From Cryobacterium sp. M96 (lineage in GTDB: Bacteria > Actinomycetota > Actinomycetes > Actinomycetales > Microbacteriaceae): a DNA stretch of 64,000 bases. The stretch is from the NCBI RefSeq assembly GCF_002929845.1, contig NZ_PJJS01000044.1, positions 1 through 64,000 of the forward strand. The letters are read 5' to 3'. Shown piece after piece: positions 29,447 through 38,457 of the stretch. Numbering within the stretch: the stretch's first letter is position 1; the number at the start of each line of letters is the position of its first letter. The notes below the pieces were generated by a model. The model saw only the letters and a program-made list of their open reading frames with translations. It searched no databases and was not told the DNA's origin. The position numbers and the translations under genes are program-made.

Positions 29447-31818
29447 CAGATATCGGTGCAGCGGGCAACGTAGCCCGACGCCTACTCCTGAATGGGGAAT
29501 CACTCCGTCTTGATGTGGAGCCCGCGCCGACCGGAGGCGGTCCGAAGTATGAGCCCTTCACATCCGAGCAAGCACGAGAGTGGCTCCTTCCTCAGGTCCG
29601 GTCTGCGCGTGCCAATATTCAGGGGCTTCCTGACTCGCTGCGAGCGGCGGACCGCGTCTACGTCGAAGCTAAGCTTCTGCCAAACTACATCGCTCCTACC
29701 TACTACCCCGAGGCCCTTCTCGGCTTCATCGGTGCCGTCCCCGTCGGTTCGCGCGCCGACACTGGCACACTCCGCACCGCGTCGATGGAGAAACTGAGCG
29801 GCACCCGACGACTAATCCTCGCCGTCGACAACGCGGCGCTGGAACGACTAGAAGAACTTGTCAACGCACCTGGCACAGGCCGCAGCGCTCTGCAGGCGTT
29901 TTCGCAGATACGACGCCTAGAGGAATTTGCTTCGCCAGCGCCGAGCACCGTTCTGCGAACCAGCCCTGGAATTGACGCCTCAGCGGGCGAGCATTCCGTG
30001 TGGGAAGCAGTGCTCCACCCCAGCACGGTGCGATCCGGCGAACCAGTACCGATCGACGACGAGGCGCTGGAGCGGTGGATCGCTTTGGTTGAGTCACGCG
30101 GCGGAGAAGTGCACCGAGACTACCTCCGCCAGGTGGGTGGCCTCACTTTCATGCCGATTCGCGCGTCATCAACCGATGTACCTGAGCTAGCGAGATTCAA
30201 CCCACTGCGGGTCCTTCGGCCGATGCCCGCAATCCGGCCACGCCCACGATTCGGACTTCGAAGCGGGAGCCGAGTTGTCGCGCCTGCCGTTCGCGGTGCG
30301 CTTGCTGATGTGACAACGGTGGCGGTATTCGACGGCGGTGTACATGACCGAGGCCGGAGTGGTCTGTTTCCGATACCAGTTATCGATCTGACCCCGGAAG
30401 CGGTAGACGCGGATGATCTCGATCACGGCACAGGCGTGACCGGAGCCGTGCTGTACGGGCTGCTGGAATCGGGTTCGCAGGCGCCGCAACCACCGCTGCC
30501 GGTGGAGAGCTTCCGCGTCATGCCCGCTCCCTATAAACCGGGAGATCTCGACGGATATTGGATCCTCGATCGTATCAAGGAGACTTTGGCCGAGGACCGC
30601 CACAAGCTCGTGAATCTGAGTCTCGGCCCCACGCTCGCTGTCGAAGACGACATGGAGCCAAACCGCTGGACCGCAGAGTTGGATCAACTTGCATGGGAAC
30701 GGGACATCGTTTTCGTCGTGGCTGCGGGGAACGACGGAAACCAGCACCCGGATACGGGCTTGCACAGAGTTCAGGTCCCCGCTGATATGGCCAACGCTGT
30801 ATCTGTCGGAGCATGTGATGCGCCTGCTCCGGACCGTCCCTGGGCGCGGGCCCCCTACTCTTCGATGGGACCCGGACGACCCGGAAGCCGAATCCAACCA
30901 ATGGGCGTGCAATTCGGCGGGGTCGATGACCGGTTGTTTAATGTTCTGCGCACCGACGGAAGCTTCCTCGAGGCCAGCGGAACAAGCTTCTCGGCACCAG
31001 TTGTAACCCACGCCCTGGCGGATCTTGTCACTCGACTGCCCCGCGTCAACAGCAGTGTGCTTCGTGCGTTCGCCACCCACTTTGCGGAGCGTCATCGAGC
31101 ATTCAAGGCGAGGCAAGATGAGCTTGGCTTTGGGCGTCTGCCGCTTTCATTCGCTGACGCTCTGGATTGCGGGCCCGACGAGGCACACGTCCTGTTCGTC
31201 GATCAGATAGCGCGCGGTGACATCCTCGGCTATCAACTCCCAGTGCCCAGATCCTTCTCGAGTGCGGCGAAGGTCTCGGTCACGCTTGCATACGCTTCAC
31301 CCGTGGAGCCGACCCAGCCGACCGAGTACACCTCCGCTTCGCTTGAGCTCACCTTGCGACCGCACCGCAACATGTTCCGATTCTCACCTCCACAAGGCTC
31401 GACGGAGAAGGCGCGGAACGTCGACCTAACTTCGATCGAAGCGCGAACCTTGCTGACGGCTGGGTGGACGAGCAGCCAGGAACCGGTGACGAAGACCCTC
31501 ACAAGCGCGGCAAGCTCGAACGAGGCGGATCTTCGCGATTCGGGCAAGTGGGAGACATTGCGACACCACCGAGTCAGCTTCGCCGCCGGCGAGATCGATG
31601 ACGCAAGGCTCGAGTTGCGTTACTTCGCTCGCCGAGCGGGCGCTCTCGACGGATCCCCAACCGAAGTGCCGTTTGCAATTCTCGTCTCCGTCTCCGATCC
31701 CAACTCCAGCGGAACGCTCTATGACGAAGTCGCCGCACAGTTCGCTGCACTCCGACCTGTGCAACGGGTTGCCGGACGGCTTCGACTGCGTGGCGGTCGC
31801 CAAAACGCCTGGTACTAG
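29443..31818 (+). CDS. ietS: Subtilisin-like S8 peptidase, IetS-like
   Basis: 791 aa. The complete S8 triad is visible: D297 in VAVFDGGVHD, H328 in LDHGTGVTGAV, and S515 in ASGTSFSAPVV, with the oxyanion Asn in VVAAGNDGNQ. A ~280-residue N-terminal region and a ~230-residue beta-rich C-terminal region flank the protease core. There is no signal peptide, so it should act in the cytoplasm, as expected for an effector partnered with the AAA+ ATPase. The GTG start overlaps the ATPase stop by 4 bases. Confidence 0.85.
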   Translation: MTDIGAAGNVARRLLLNGESLRLDVEPAPTGGGPKYEPFTSEQAREWLLPQVRSARANIQGLPDSLRAADRVYVEAKLLPNYIAPTYYPEALLGFIGAVPVGSRADTGTLRTASMEKLSGTRRLILAVDNAALERLEELVNAPGTGRSALQAFSQIRRLEEFASPAPSTVLRTSPGIDASAGEHSVWEAVLHPSTVRSGEPVPIDDEALERWIALVESRGGEVHRDYLRQVGGLTFMPIRASSTDVPELARFNPLRVLRPMPAIRPRPRFGLRSGSRVVAPAVRGALADVTTVAVFDGGVHDRGRSGLFPIPVIDLTPEAVDADDLDHGTGVTGAVLYGLLESGSQAPQPPLPVESFRVMPAPYKPGDLDGYWILDRIKETLAEDRHKLVNLSLGPTLAVEDDMEPNRWTAELDQLAWERDIVFVVAAGNDGNQHPDTGLHRVQVPADMANAVSVGACDAPAPDRPWARAPYSSMGPGRPGSRIQPMGVQFGGVDDRLFNVLRTDGSFLEASGTSFSAPVVTHALADLVTRLPRVNSSVLRAFATHFAERHRAFKARQDELGFGRLPLSFADALDCGPDEAHVLFVDQIARGDILGYQLPVPRSFSSAAKVSVTLAYASPVEPTQPTEYTSASLELTLRPHRNMFRFSPPQGSTEKARNVDLTSIEARTLLTAGWTSSQEPVTKTLTSAASSNEADLRDSGKWETLRHHRVSFAAGEIDDARLELRYFARRAGALDGSPTEVPFAILVSVSDPNSSGTLYDEVAAQFAALRPVQRVAGRLRLRGGRQNAWY

Positions 31819-31832
31819 CGCGGAGTCTTGAA

Positions 31833-32804
31833 ATGACCACAACATTGATTCGGGACGAAGCACTCGCCCGTGGGACGCTCGGCATGGCCGCGCTCGCGAT
31901 GATGCGACGCGTATTCGCAGAGCAGCTGCCCAGATTTCCTGGACTCCGCGATACTGCCACCGTCGACGATTTCGTCAACAGCTTCTTCGAGGACAAGGGC
32001 GCCGGGTATAGCAACGCAATCACCGCGCTCCCAGATGACCGCGCCGCGAAGCAGGAGACCCGAAAGTGGGTCGAACGATGGCTCGTTGACCTCACCCGCA
32101 AGCAACCCTGGGGTGCGCTCAGGAACCGCCTTGAGAAACGGCTCGAGCGCTCCACCCTGTTCAGCCCGTCGGTCGCGAAGCATTACTGGTTCCTCACAGG
32201 CGGCGAGGATGTCGATCGTCATGTCACTCAAACCGGGCTTCGGGAAATTGCTGCTCTTGCTCCAGTTGAGATGCCGATCGCCACTGGCAATGCGTCTGCG
32301 AGGCTAGGGCGTCCGGGGCAGCTGGAAGAGATGCTGCGAAGAGTTCTCGTCGCGGCGGGCCGGCTGCATGTGAGCGACCTCACTAAAATCTGCGCAGACA
32401 GGTTCCCGTCGCTCCTGGAGACGGGAGATGTCCTCGCGGCAACGGTTGATGCAGATTGGGACATCGTCGAAGAAATGACCCCCGCGATCGACAGTCCAGC
32501 AGCCACCGAGATCAAGCTAGACGACGAGCATCTCGCCCAGCAGTTGATGCCGCGGTTCACGGACACCGAACGAGCAGCCATCCGCCACGGGGGAGACGCG
32601 GCAGCGCTGGCAAAAGACCTTGGAATCGGCCGAACTAGCGCCAACAACGTTGTTCAGAAACTTCGGGCTCGACTTACGGAATTGGCAGGGGACAGCGCAA
32701 GAAGCCAGGGCGTTCTCACGGCCTTGCTAAGTCTCGTACTGGACGATTCGCTCGGTGTCCCGTCAATACAAAGTGAAGATATGGAGGACTCCAATGTCGT
32801 CTGA
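31833..32804 (+). CDS. HTH protein following the IetS-like gene
   Basis: 323 aa, starting 15 bases after the protease with CGGAG ahead of ATG 31833. The C-terminal part FTDTERAAIRHGGDAAALAKDLGIGRTSANNVVQKLRARL resembles sigma-70 region 4 or a LuxR-type helix-turn-helix. The N-terminal 200 residues are helical, with a possible sigma region 2-like layout but no clear -10-binding motif. It may be a divergent sigma factor or a regulator of the operon. The 3' end overlaps the next gene. Confidence 0.55.
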   Translation: MTTTLIRDEALARGTLGMAALAMMRRVFAEQLPRFPGLRDTATVDDFVNSFFEDKGAGYSNAITALPDDRAAKQETRKWVERWLVDLTRKQPWGALRNRLEKRLERSTLFSPSVAKHYWFLTGGEDVDRHVTQTGLREIAALAPVEMPIATGNASARLGRPGQLEEMLRRVLVAAGRLHVSDLTKICADRFPSLLETGDVLAATVDADWDIVEEMTPAIDSPAATEIKLDDEHLAQQLMPRFTDTERAAIRHGGDAAALAKDLGIGRTSANNVVQKLRARLTELAGDSARSQGVLTALLSLVLDDSLGVPSIQSEDMEDSNVV

Positions 32805-33702
32805 AGCATCAGAGCGCTGGATCGCGCTCTCCAAGACATTCCCTGTAGGACCGAAACGAAGAAACGGCATGCTTCGAAGCGCTCAACCGACCGATGGTGT
32901 CGTGGCGGGGCAGTTGCGGCAGGCCTACTGGGGCGACGCCAGGCTTGTGGTCCTCATCGACATTATCGACGACGTCGCCGCGCTAGCCTCCGTGTTCCCA
33001 GCCTGTCTGGAACCCGGGGTTGAAAACAGCACGGCCGTCATCATCGAAGGGGACGCCAGCCCTTTACACGGCCTTGTCACGGTATGGCCTGATTCCCCGG
33101 CGATAATTCCATTCGCAACGCTGGGCTCGACGATCGCCACAATCTCGAAACCTCAGCTCCGGGCCATTCGATCAGCTCCTTCAAACGACCCGATTGCCGA
33201 CGGCCTTCGTCGCGGGCACGGAGAACCGGCACTTGAATCTGGCGCTGCCCTCGCTCTTGCCGACCTATTCGATGCGATTGACGTGCTCCAAAGTGCACCA
33301 CGGCTACAACTGGCCAGCTCGGACACCGCCGCCGCCCAGTTACAGGTTCCGCTTCCGACCATCATGAGCGTCTTGCAAGCACCGCAGCCCCGCGCGATGG
33401 CAATTCGAATGGGTAAAGAACCGCTAACAGTGGAGGAGGCCGACCTCCTTGCCGCGGCAACAGAAGTCCCGCTGAGCCATATCCTCGGGGCGGTCGCACC
33501 GCTGCCGTTGGACCTCCAGCGCGAATTGCAAGAGCCTCGCTGGCGTTCCCACATTCGGAATCGAGCAATCGACGGGGACGAGGATCGCGCCCGCACGCGC
33601 CTCGGATACGAGGCCTATCAGCTCGCCGCTCGCGAGACAGGCCAAGGACGCGAGCTTTGGCGTCAGCGCCTCGACACCGTCCTCGCCACGGATAACCGAT
33701 AG
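32794..33702 (+). CDS. Unknown protein coupled to an ImmA/IrrE-type peptidase
   Basis: 302 aa from ATG 32794, chosen because GGAGG lies 6 bases upstream; it overlaps the previous gene by 11 bases. No full domain is recognised. Residues about 180-240 (LASSDTAAAQLQVPLPTIMSV, then LTVEEADLLAAATEVPLSHI) look like helix-turn-helix segments of the kind found in partners of HExxH proteins. The stop is 3 bases before the metallopeptidase gene, so it may be the regulator controlled by that peptidase. Confidence 0.5.
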   Translation: MSSEASERWIALSKTFPVGPKRRNGMLRSAQPTDGVVAGQLRQAYWGDARLVVLIDIIDDVAALASVFPACLEPGVENSTAVIIEGDASPLHGLVTVWPDSPAIIPFATLGSTIATISKPQLRAIRSAPSNDPIADGLRRGHGEPALESGAALALADLFDAIDVLQSAPRLQLASSDTAAAQLQVPLPTIMSVLQAPQPRAMAIRMGKEPLTVEEADLLAAATEVPLSHILGAVAPLPLDLQRELQEPRWRSHIRNRAIDGDEDRARTRLGYEAYQLAARETGQGRELWRQRLDTVLATDNR

Positions 33703-33705
33703 CCA

Positions 33706-34740
33706 ATGCGCGCCACCTTCGATGACGCTCCGGCTCAAGTTGAGGCGATGCTGAGCGCTTGGGAAGCCCTTGGGGGATCTCTCGATGACCTCACACTAGA
33801 TGCATTCGCGGCATTGGAACAGCGTGTCGACCTCTCTGTTCTCCGGGTGCCGGAGCTCATTCCGGCGGACTCGCACCTGGGCTGCTCCGTCGCTGGCGGG
33901 TATCGCTGGGAGCCGCCAACCCTGGTAGTGACGGAGTCACTCTCACGTCGTCGCCAGCAGTTCACGCTCTTGCATGAACTTGGCCACCACATTCAGAAGA
34001 CAAACATAGACCTGGGCACAAAGATAGTTGAGCACCGGGACCCTGAGGCATTCGAGGACGCTTGCTGCGACGCGTTCGCCGCACGGATACTCCTCCCTGA
34101 CGACCTTGTCAACGCGCACATCTCCAATCGCGGTCCCTCTGTTCGCACCGCCGTCGAACTGTTCGAGACTTCGAGCGCTTCGCGCGCGGCTATTTGCGTC
34201 CGCCTTGCCAACCGTCTTCAATCGCCAGGCGCGGTCGTTGTCGTCACTGAAGACGGAATCGTGACCTTCGCTGCGGCCGGTGGCGGTCTATATCCCCCTG
34301 CTCGCGGTAGTGACCAGACTGAGAATTCGCTCGTCCGCGCGGCGCTCGGCGACGACGATGACAGCCGCACGTTCGTGCGCGATGACGCGCAGATCTGGTA
34401 CCGCGATGGCCACACATCTGAACGGCTCTACGGGCAGGGGGCATGGGCTGGCGACCTGCTATTTCTGGTAATGGTCGAGTACAGTGCCCCGTGGTTGGCG
34501 ATGTCGCCACCCCGAGACGGTACCGTCCAACACACGACCGCCCGCTGGGAGCAATGCGAGCACTGCAACAAGACGTTCGTCATCAGGTTCATCTGCCATA
34601 AATGTGGGCAACCTCGCTGCAGATCGGGTCACTGCGGGTGCACCTCCAAGATGAAGAAGACGTGCGTGGAGTGCTTCCTCCAGAAGCACAGTAATCAATT
34701 CGCTCCCGGCTCCAAAACGTGTCTGGAATGCGCGAGTTGA
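33706..34740 (+). CDS. ImmA/IrrE-family zinc peptidase with C-terminal Cys-rich zinc ribbons
   Basis: 344 aa. The zinc-peptidase motif is HELGHH at residues 90-95, with the downstream DAFAARILLPDD that supplies the third ligand in this family. The last ~65 residues hold many Cys pairs (CEHCNKTF, CHKCGQPRC, HCGCTSK, CVECF, CLEC), consistent with two or three zinc ribbons. ImmA/IrrE proteins cleave repressors to switch on mobile elements or stress genes. Encoded 3 bases after the likely regulator; last gene of the five-gene run beginning at the AAA+ ATPase. Confidence 0.75.
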   Translation: MRATFDDAPAQVEAMLSAWEALGGSLDDLTLDAFAALEQRVDLSVLRVPELIPADSHLGCSVAGGYRWEPPTLVVTESLSRRRQQFTLLHELGHHIQKTNIDLGTKIVEHRDPEAFEDACCDAFAARILLPDDLVNAHISNRGPSVRTAVELFETSSASRAAICVRLANRLQSPGAVVVVTEDGIVTFAAAGGGLYPPARGSDQTENSLVRAALGDDDDSRTFVRDDAQIWYRDGHTSERLYGQGAWAGDLLFLVMVEYSAPWLAMSPPRDGTVQHTTARWEQCEHCNKTFVIRFICHKCGQPRCRSGHCGCTSKMKKTCVECFLQKHSNQFAPGSKTCLECAS

Positions 34741-34774
34741 TCACAGGTTGGACGATTCGGGAGTTGTCCCGTCT

Positions 34775-34818
34775 CTAACTGTTGAGCGGGCATCCGGCCC
34801 GCCAGACAGCAGTTAGGA
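34775..34818. promoter_or_regulatory. Nested inverted repeat upstream of the Ubl operon
   Basis: An outer repeat CTAACTG/CAGTTAG encloses an inner GCGGGC/GCCCGC pair. It lies immediately ahead of the AGGAG site at 34815-34819 and could be an operator, an attenuator, or the terminator of the upstream gene. Confidence 0.45.
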
Positions 34819-34825
34819 GCCCACC

Positions 34826-35470
34826 GTGGCACCCACAGACAAGACCCAAATCCACATCGACGGCGAACCGATCGACGTGACGGAGCGGCGCCTCACCGGC
34901 GCCCAGCTGCGCGCGTTCGTAACACCGCCGGCTGAAAACCTATGGCTCGATGTAGCCGATGCACCGGACCACCCTGTCGTACCCACAGAGTCTGTGGTAG
35001 TCGAGAACGGGATGCGATTCTTCACCGATCGCTCCCGCACTATTTACCTCGACAAGGTGCCCTACGTAGTTCGCACGGCGGCGCTCATTGAAACTCAGCT
35101 GCGTGGCCTCCCCACGCCGCTTGTGCCTGACAGCCATGGGATCTGGAAGGACATCCCGGATGACCTGGACGACCCCATTGAGACCGGCGAGATCGTTGCG
35201 ATCGTCAACGGTGACCGCTTCTTCACCAAGCCTCTCCCTCAGAAGAAGATCAGCGTCACCGTCAACCGCCGTCCGGTCACTATCCACGGCGCCGCTCAGA
35301 CTGGCATGTCGATCAAGGATTCCGCGATAGCTCAGGGCGTTCCCATCAAGATCGACTTCCTTCTGTCCCGCAAGGACGGCCCGAAGTTCAAGCCTGTCGA
35401 CGATAACGTGCACATCCGTGTCCGGGACGATGACGAGTTCCGCGCGAACGACGGGGATGACAACTCGTGA
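34826..35470 (+). CDS. Multi-ubiquitin-like (triple beta-grasp) protein
   Basis: 214 aa, GTG start behind AGGAG. Three repeats of a ubiquitin-like pattern are visible: residues 6-66 (IHIDGEPIDV, VENGMRFFT), 68-137 (PYVVRTAALIETQLRGLP, VNGDRFFTKP) and about 141-207 (ISVTVNRRPVTIHGAAQTG, VHIRVRDDDEF). This matches bacterial multi-ubiquitin proteins that are encoded beside E2, E1 and JAB genes. The C-terminus ends in an acidic tail without a Gly-Gly, so a standard exposed diglycine is absent. Coupled to the next gene by a 4-base GTGA overlap. Confidence 0.75.
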   Translation: MAPTDKTQIHIDGEPIDVTERRLTGAQLRAFVTPPAENLWLDVADAPDHPVVPTESVVVENGMRFFTDRSRTIYLDKVPYVVRTAALIETQLRGLPTPLVPDSHGIWKDIPDDLDDPIETGEIVAIVNGDRFFTKPLPQKKISVTVNRRPVTIHGAAQTGMSIKDSAIAQGVPIKIDFLLSRKDGPKFKPVDDNVHIRVRDDDEFRANDGDDNS

Positions 35471-35868
35471 ACACGATGACGACTTCCGCCGTCATCCTGG
35501 AAGCGATCGACGAGCTCGAGCAGACGTTCGCGGACGCCATCGTCACGACTGAAGACGACGCCGCAGGCGGAGTATGGGTATCCATCAGCAATGTCCCGGT
35601 CGGGCCGGCCTATGAGCAGGAAAGCTCGTGGATGGCATTCCAGATCACATTTCCTTATCCAGAGGCCGATGTATACCCGCTGTTCGTGCGCCCCGATCTC
35701 CGTCGCAAGGATGGCGGTGCTCACGGCGAAGGCTTCCAGTCCGTTCCTTGGGGTCCGCGCGGCGAGAACGGAACGCAGCTGTCACGCCGTAGCAATCGAC
35801 TCGACCCCGCACTCGATACGGCCGCGACCAAGGTGTTGAAGGTGCTCAAGTGGCTCGGCAAGCAGTGA
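35467..35868 (+). CDS. E2-like (UBC-fold) protein without a catalytic cysteine
   Basis: 133 aa. WMAFQITFPYPEADVYPLFVRPDL has the beta-meander and Pro-rich turn of the E2/UBC fold. No cysteine occurs anywhere in the protein, so it cannot form a standard E2 thioester. Cys-less E2-like proteins occur in some prokaryotic Ubl operons. It is placed between the Ubl and the JAB-E1 gene and overlaps both, so it is certainly part of this operon. The fold assignment comes from pattern and context only. Confidence 0.6.
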   Translation: MNTMTTSAVILEAIDELEQTFADAIVTTEDDAAGGVWVSISNVPVGPAYEQESSWMAFQITFPYPEADVYPLFVRPDLRRKDGGAHGEGFQSVPWGPRGENGTQLSRRSNRLDPALDTAATKVLKVLKWLGKQ

Positions 35869-37289
35869 TCGGCGATTGGACAGTCGTAATCACCGGGGAG
35901 CAATGGTCCGTCCTGCACGGTCACCTATTCCCCGGTGATGGGGACGAGCACGGCGCGATCCTCCGATGCGGGATTGCGCACGGCCCCCGTGGCATACGGT
36001 TACTCGTCCGAGACGTCGTGCCGGCAATCGACGGTGTCGAGTATGTAGAAGGAAACCGGGGCTATCGCAAGCTAACCGCCGAATTCGTCGCAGAGAACAT
36101 CGATATGTGCGCGCAAGAAAAGCTCGCCTACGTCGCGGTGCACAACCACGGCGGGCGCGACCGCGTCGGTTTCTCTGGGACCGACATGGCATCCCATGAA
36201 CGCGGATACCCAGCGCTACTGGACATCAACGACGGAGTCCCCGTCGGCGCACTTGTGTTCGCCAACAACGCCGTGGCTGGCGACATCTGGACCAACGACG
36301 GGAAACGCCACACGATCACCGACATGCGTGTTGCAGGTCGGCCCCAGCTCACACTCACGCCGGAGCCGGAGGCCGCCCAGGTGGCGGACTCAACATACGA
36401 CAGACAGGCACGTATCTTCGGTGATCGCGGGCAGGCGATCCTCGCTGGATCCAAAGTCGCCGTGATCGGGCTTGGCGGAATCGGCTCCCTCATTTCCGAA
36501 TACCTTGCCCGACTCGGAGTGGGAGAACTCGTGCTCGTCGATCCGGATCGCCTCGATCCGACCAACCTGCCGCGCGTCGTCGGCGCCCGCCGATCCGACG
36601 CGATGCCTCTGCTCCAAAACGACGCCCGACCGCAGTGGATGCAACGACTTGGCGCCCGTCTCGCGACCACCAAGGTGAAGATCGCCGCCAGAGTCGCTCG
36701 GCAAGCATCCCGAAGCATGCGCATCACCGCAGTTCCGCGCTCCGTTGTCGAAGCGGACGTCGCGGTGCTGTTGACCGACTGCGACCACATCTTCCTCGCC
36801 GCGGACTCCGCTCTCGCCCGTCGCTTAGTCAACGCGATCACTCACCAGTACCTCATCCCCAATACCCAAGTCGGCTCGAAAGTCACGGTCATCGATCGGC
36901 AGATCGCCGATATTTTCTCCGTATCTCGAATGAGCGGTCCGGGCAGTGGGTGCCTTCAGTGCAACGGCCTGATCCCCGCATGGAAGCTAACGGAAGAAGC
37001 CACTAGCGACGTCCAACGTCGCCGACAGCGATACATAAACGACGAGGACGTCCACGCCCCCAGTGTGATCACCCTCAACGCGGTCGCCGCATCGCGTGCA
37101 GTCGATGACTGGCTCATGGCCATCGGCGGCCTCACGGATTCGGAAGCGAGCGCCGACCATTGGGTCTCATATCACCCACTCACCGATGAAGTAGTCGAGC
37201 ATGAACCCGCGAGGTCACCCGATTGCCGCCATTGCGGTGCGTCTCGATTTGCTCGGGGTGACCAAGTGCCACTGCTCGCGAAAACCTAA
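35850..37289 (+). CDS. JAB peptidase-E1 (ThiF) fusion protein
   Basis: 479 aa. The N-terminal JAB/JAMM domain has every ligand in place: E33, H98-x-H100, S109 and D112 (VHNHGGRDRVGFSGTD). The E1/ThiF domain starts near residue 203 with VIGLGGIGS (GxGxxG from G207), then VDPDRLDPTNLPR, the adenylation signature. Two CxxC pairs (368/371 and 459/462) should bind a structural zinc. This single chain could both process Ubl and adenylate it. GTG 35850 has GAAGGTG 5 bases upstream; GTG 35865, inside a GTGA junction, is the alternative start. Confidence 0.85.
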   Translation: MARQAVIGDWTVVITGEQWSVLHGHLFPGDGDEHGAILRCGIAHGPRGIRLLVRDVVPAIDGVEYVEGNRGYRKLTAEFVAENIDMCAQEKLAYVAVHNHGGRDRVGFSGTDMASHERGYPALLDINDGVPVGALVFANNAVAGDIWTNDGKRHTITDMRVAGRPQLTLTPEPEAAQVADSTYDRQARIFGDRGQAILAGSKVAVIGLGGIGSLISEYLARLGVGELVLVDPDRLDPTNLPRVVGARRSDAMPLLQNDARPQWMQRLGARLATTKVKIAARVARQASRSMRITAVPRSVVEADVAVLLTDCDHIFLAADSALARRLVNAITHQYLIPNTQVGSKVTVIDRQIADIFSVSRMSGPGSGCLQCNGLIPAWKLTEEATSDVQRRRQRYINDEDVHAPSVITLNAVAASRAVDDWLMAIGGLTDSEASADHWVSYHPLTDEVVEHEPARSPDCRHCGASRFARGDQVPLLAKT

Positions 37290-37564
37290 CGGTGGAGAGG
37301 GCGGGACGGACCGTCCGGTGACGAAAGCGTTCGCTGGGGCTCGCAATCGTTGGCGCTCGGCTCGGTCCCTCAATTAGTGGTCCGGCGACGGGATGTCGTT
37401 CGCGCGGGTGGCACGATTTTAGCCGCAAAGCGGCTAACAGCGGTAAGAGATGCATATCGCGATGCGGGGGCCGTATCTATATAAAGCGTCGCGGCGCCGG
37501 CCCGCCTGGAGACGACGACGCCAAATCGACCATCCACACGCGCATGATCTGCCATCGTTAGGTC

Positions 37565-38026
37565 ATGGACCTCGACGCTGTGAATAACACGGTTGGTGAC
37601 GTGCTCGACGCGATGCTGGCGACTGATCCTCGGGAACACCGATTGCCTCGGGGATTCGGATGGCCCGCGGGGGCTTGCGAGGACGCCTCTGCTGTGGTGG
37701 CGGCGATCCTCGAAGACCGGCGGCTGGGCCGGTGGATCTTCGTGACCGCTGGTCGGCCCGATGGCGAGCCGGATGGTCACGCGTGGCTTGAATGGCGGGC
37801 TGCCGACGGCGGTCTGCTCTACTCGATTGATTCAACCATCCATCAGTTTGCCGGGTGGTCCGAGCCATTTATCGGTGAGGGACAGACACCAGCCGCTGCT
37901 ATCTTCTCTGTCGTTCGGTGGGAAGGGGCCATCTGGGATTGGCCCGATCTCGGACCGCCCGACATGCCACTTCCGAGGCTAATTACAGCTGTCAGAGAGC
38001 AGCTAGGTTGCGATCACTCTGAGTGA
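37565..38026 (+). CDS. Possible C-H-D (transglutaminase/papain-fold) hydrolase
   Basis: 153 aa, no recognised family. The spacing of C38 (PAGACEDAS), H72 (PDGHAWLEW) and D89 (LYSIDSTIHQF) fits the Cys-His-Asp triad of the transglutaminase/papain superfamily, with Cys at a helix start and His and Asp on consecutive strands. Encoded about 275 bases downstream of the Ubl operon on the same strand. It could process ubiquitin-like conjugates, but the distance and the lack of homology evidence keep this tentative. Confidence 0.5.
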   Translation: MDLDAVNNTVGDVLDAMLATDPREHRLPRGFGWPAGACEDASAVVAAILEDRRLGRWIFVTAGRPDGEPDGHAWLEWRAADGGLLYSIDSTIHQFAGWSEPFIGEGQTPAAAIFSVVRWEGAIWDWPDLGPPDMPLPRLITAVREQLGCDHSE

Positions 38027-38457
38027 GAAGTATCTCGGGTGCGCAACCGCTTCAAGCCTCGCTGATCCGCGCCCCCTCACGTTGAACAGATCGCAAAGCA
38101 CTGGTCGACCTGCCCGGCAGAACGCCCGCGACGCCCGTCAACTGCAACACACGAGCACAGTCTCATAACTCATCGATGTCGGGAAGCACTCACGGCGGCG
38201 CGATCTTAGCGGGCAGAAGGCTCGGTACATCTCGGAAGCTCGCTACGGGACGAGCCTTTTCGGGGCACAGTTGGAAATACCGGGGGGAGACTACTTCTAT
38301 GGCGGAGTGTCCGCGCGGTGTTGCCGAATTTGGGTAAGTCCGCGGAGGCGATCCCGAACTTGTCTGCGCGATCGGGGGTGCGGCCCGCGCGGCGCAAGCT
38401 GCGCCCGAGCCGTCGTTCCGTCGTGAGGGAGCGGCCAACGTGCCAGGACAAAACACG
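38027..38457. other. Intergenic region, nothing recognised
   Basis: About 430 bases between the C-H-D protein and the broken DHFR-family gene. No ORF with a ribosome binding site, no clear hairpin or repeat noticed. Confidence 0.5.
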
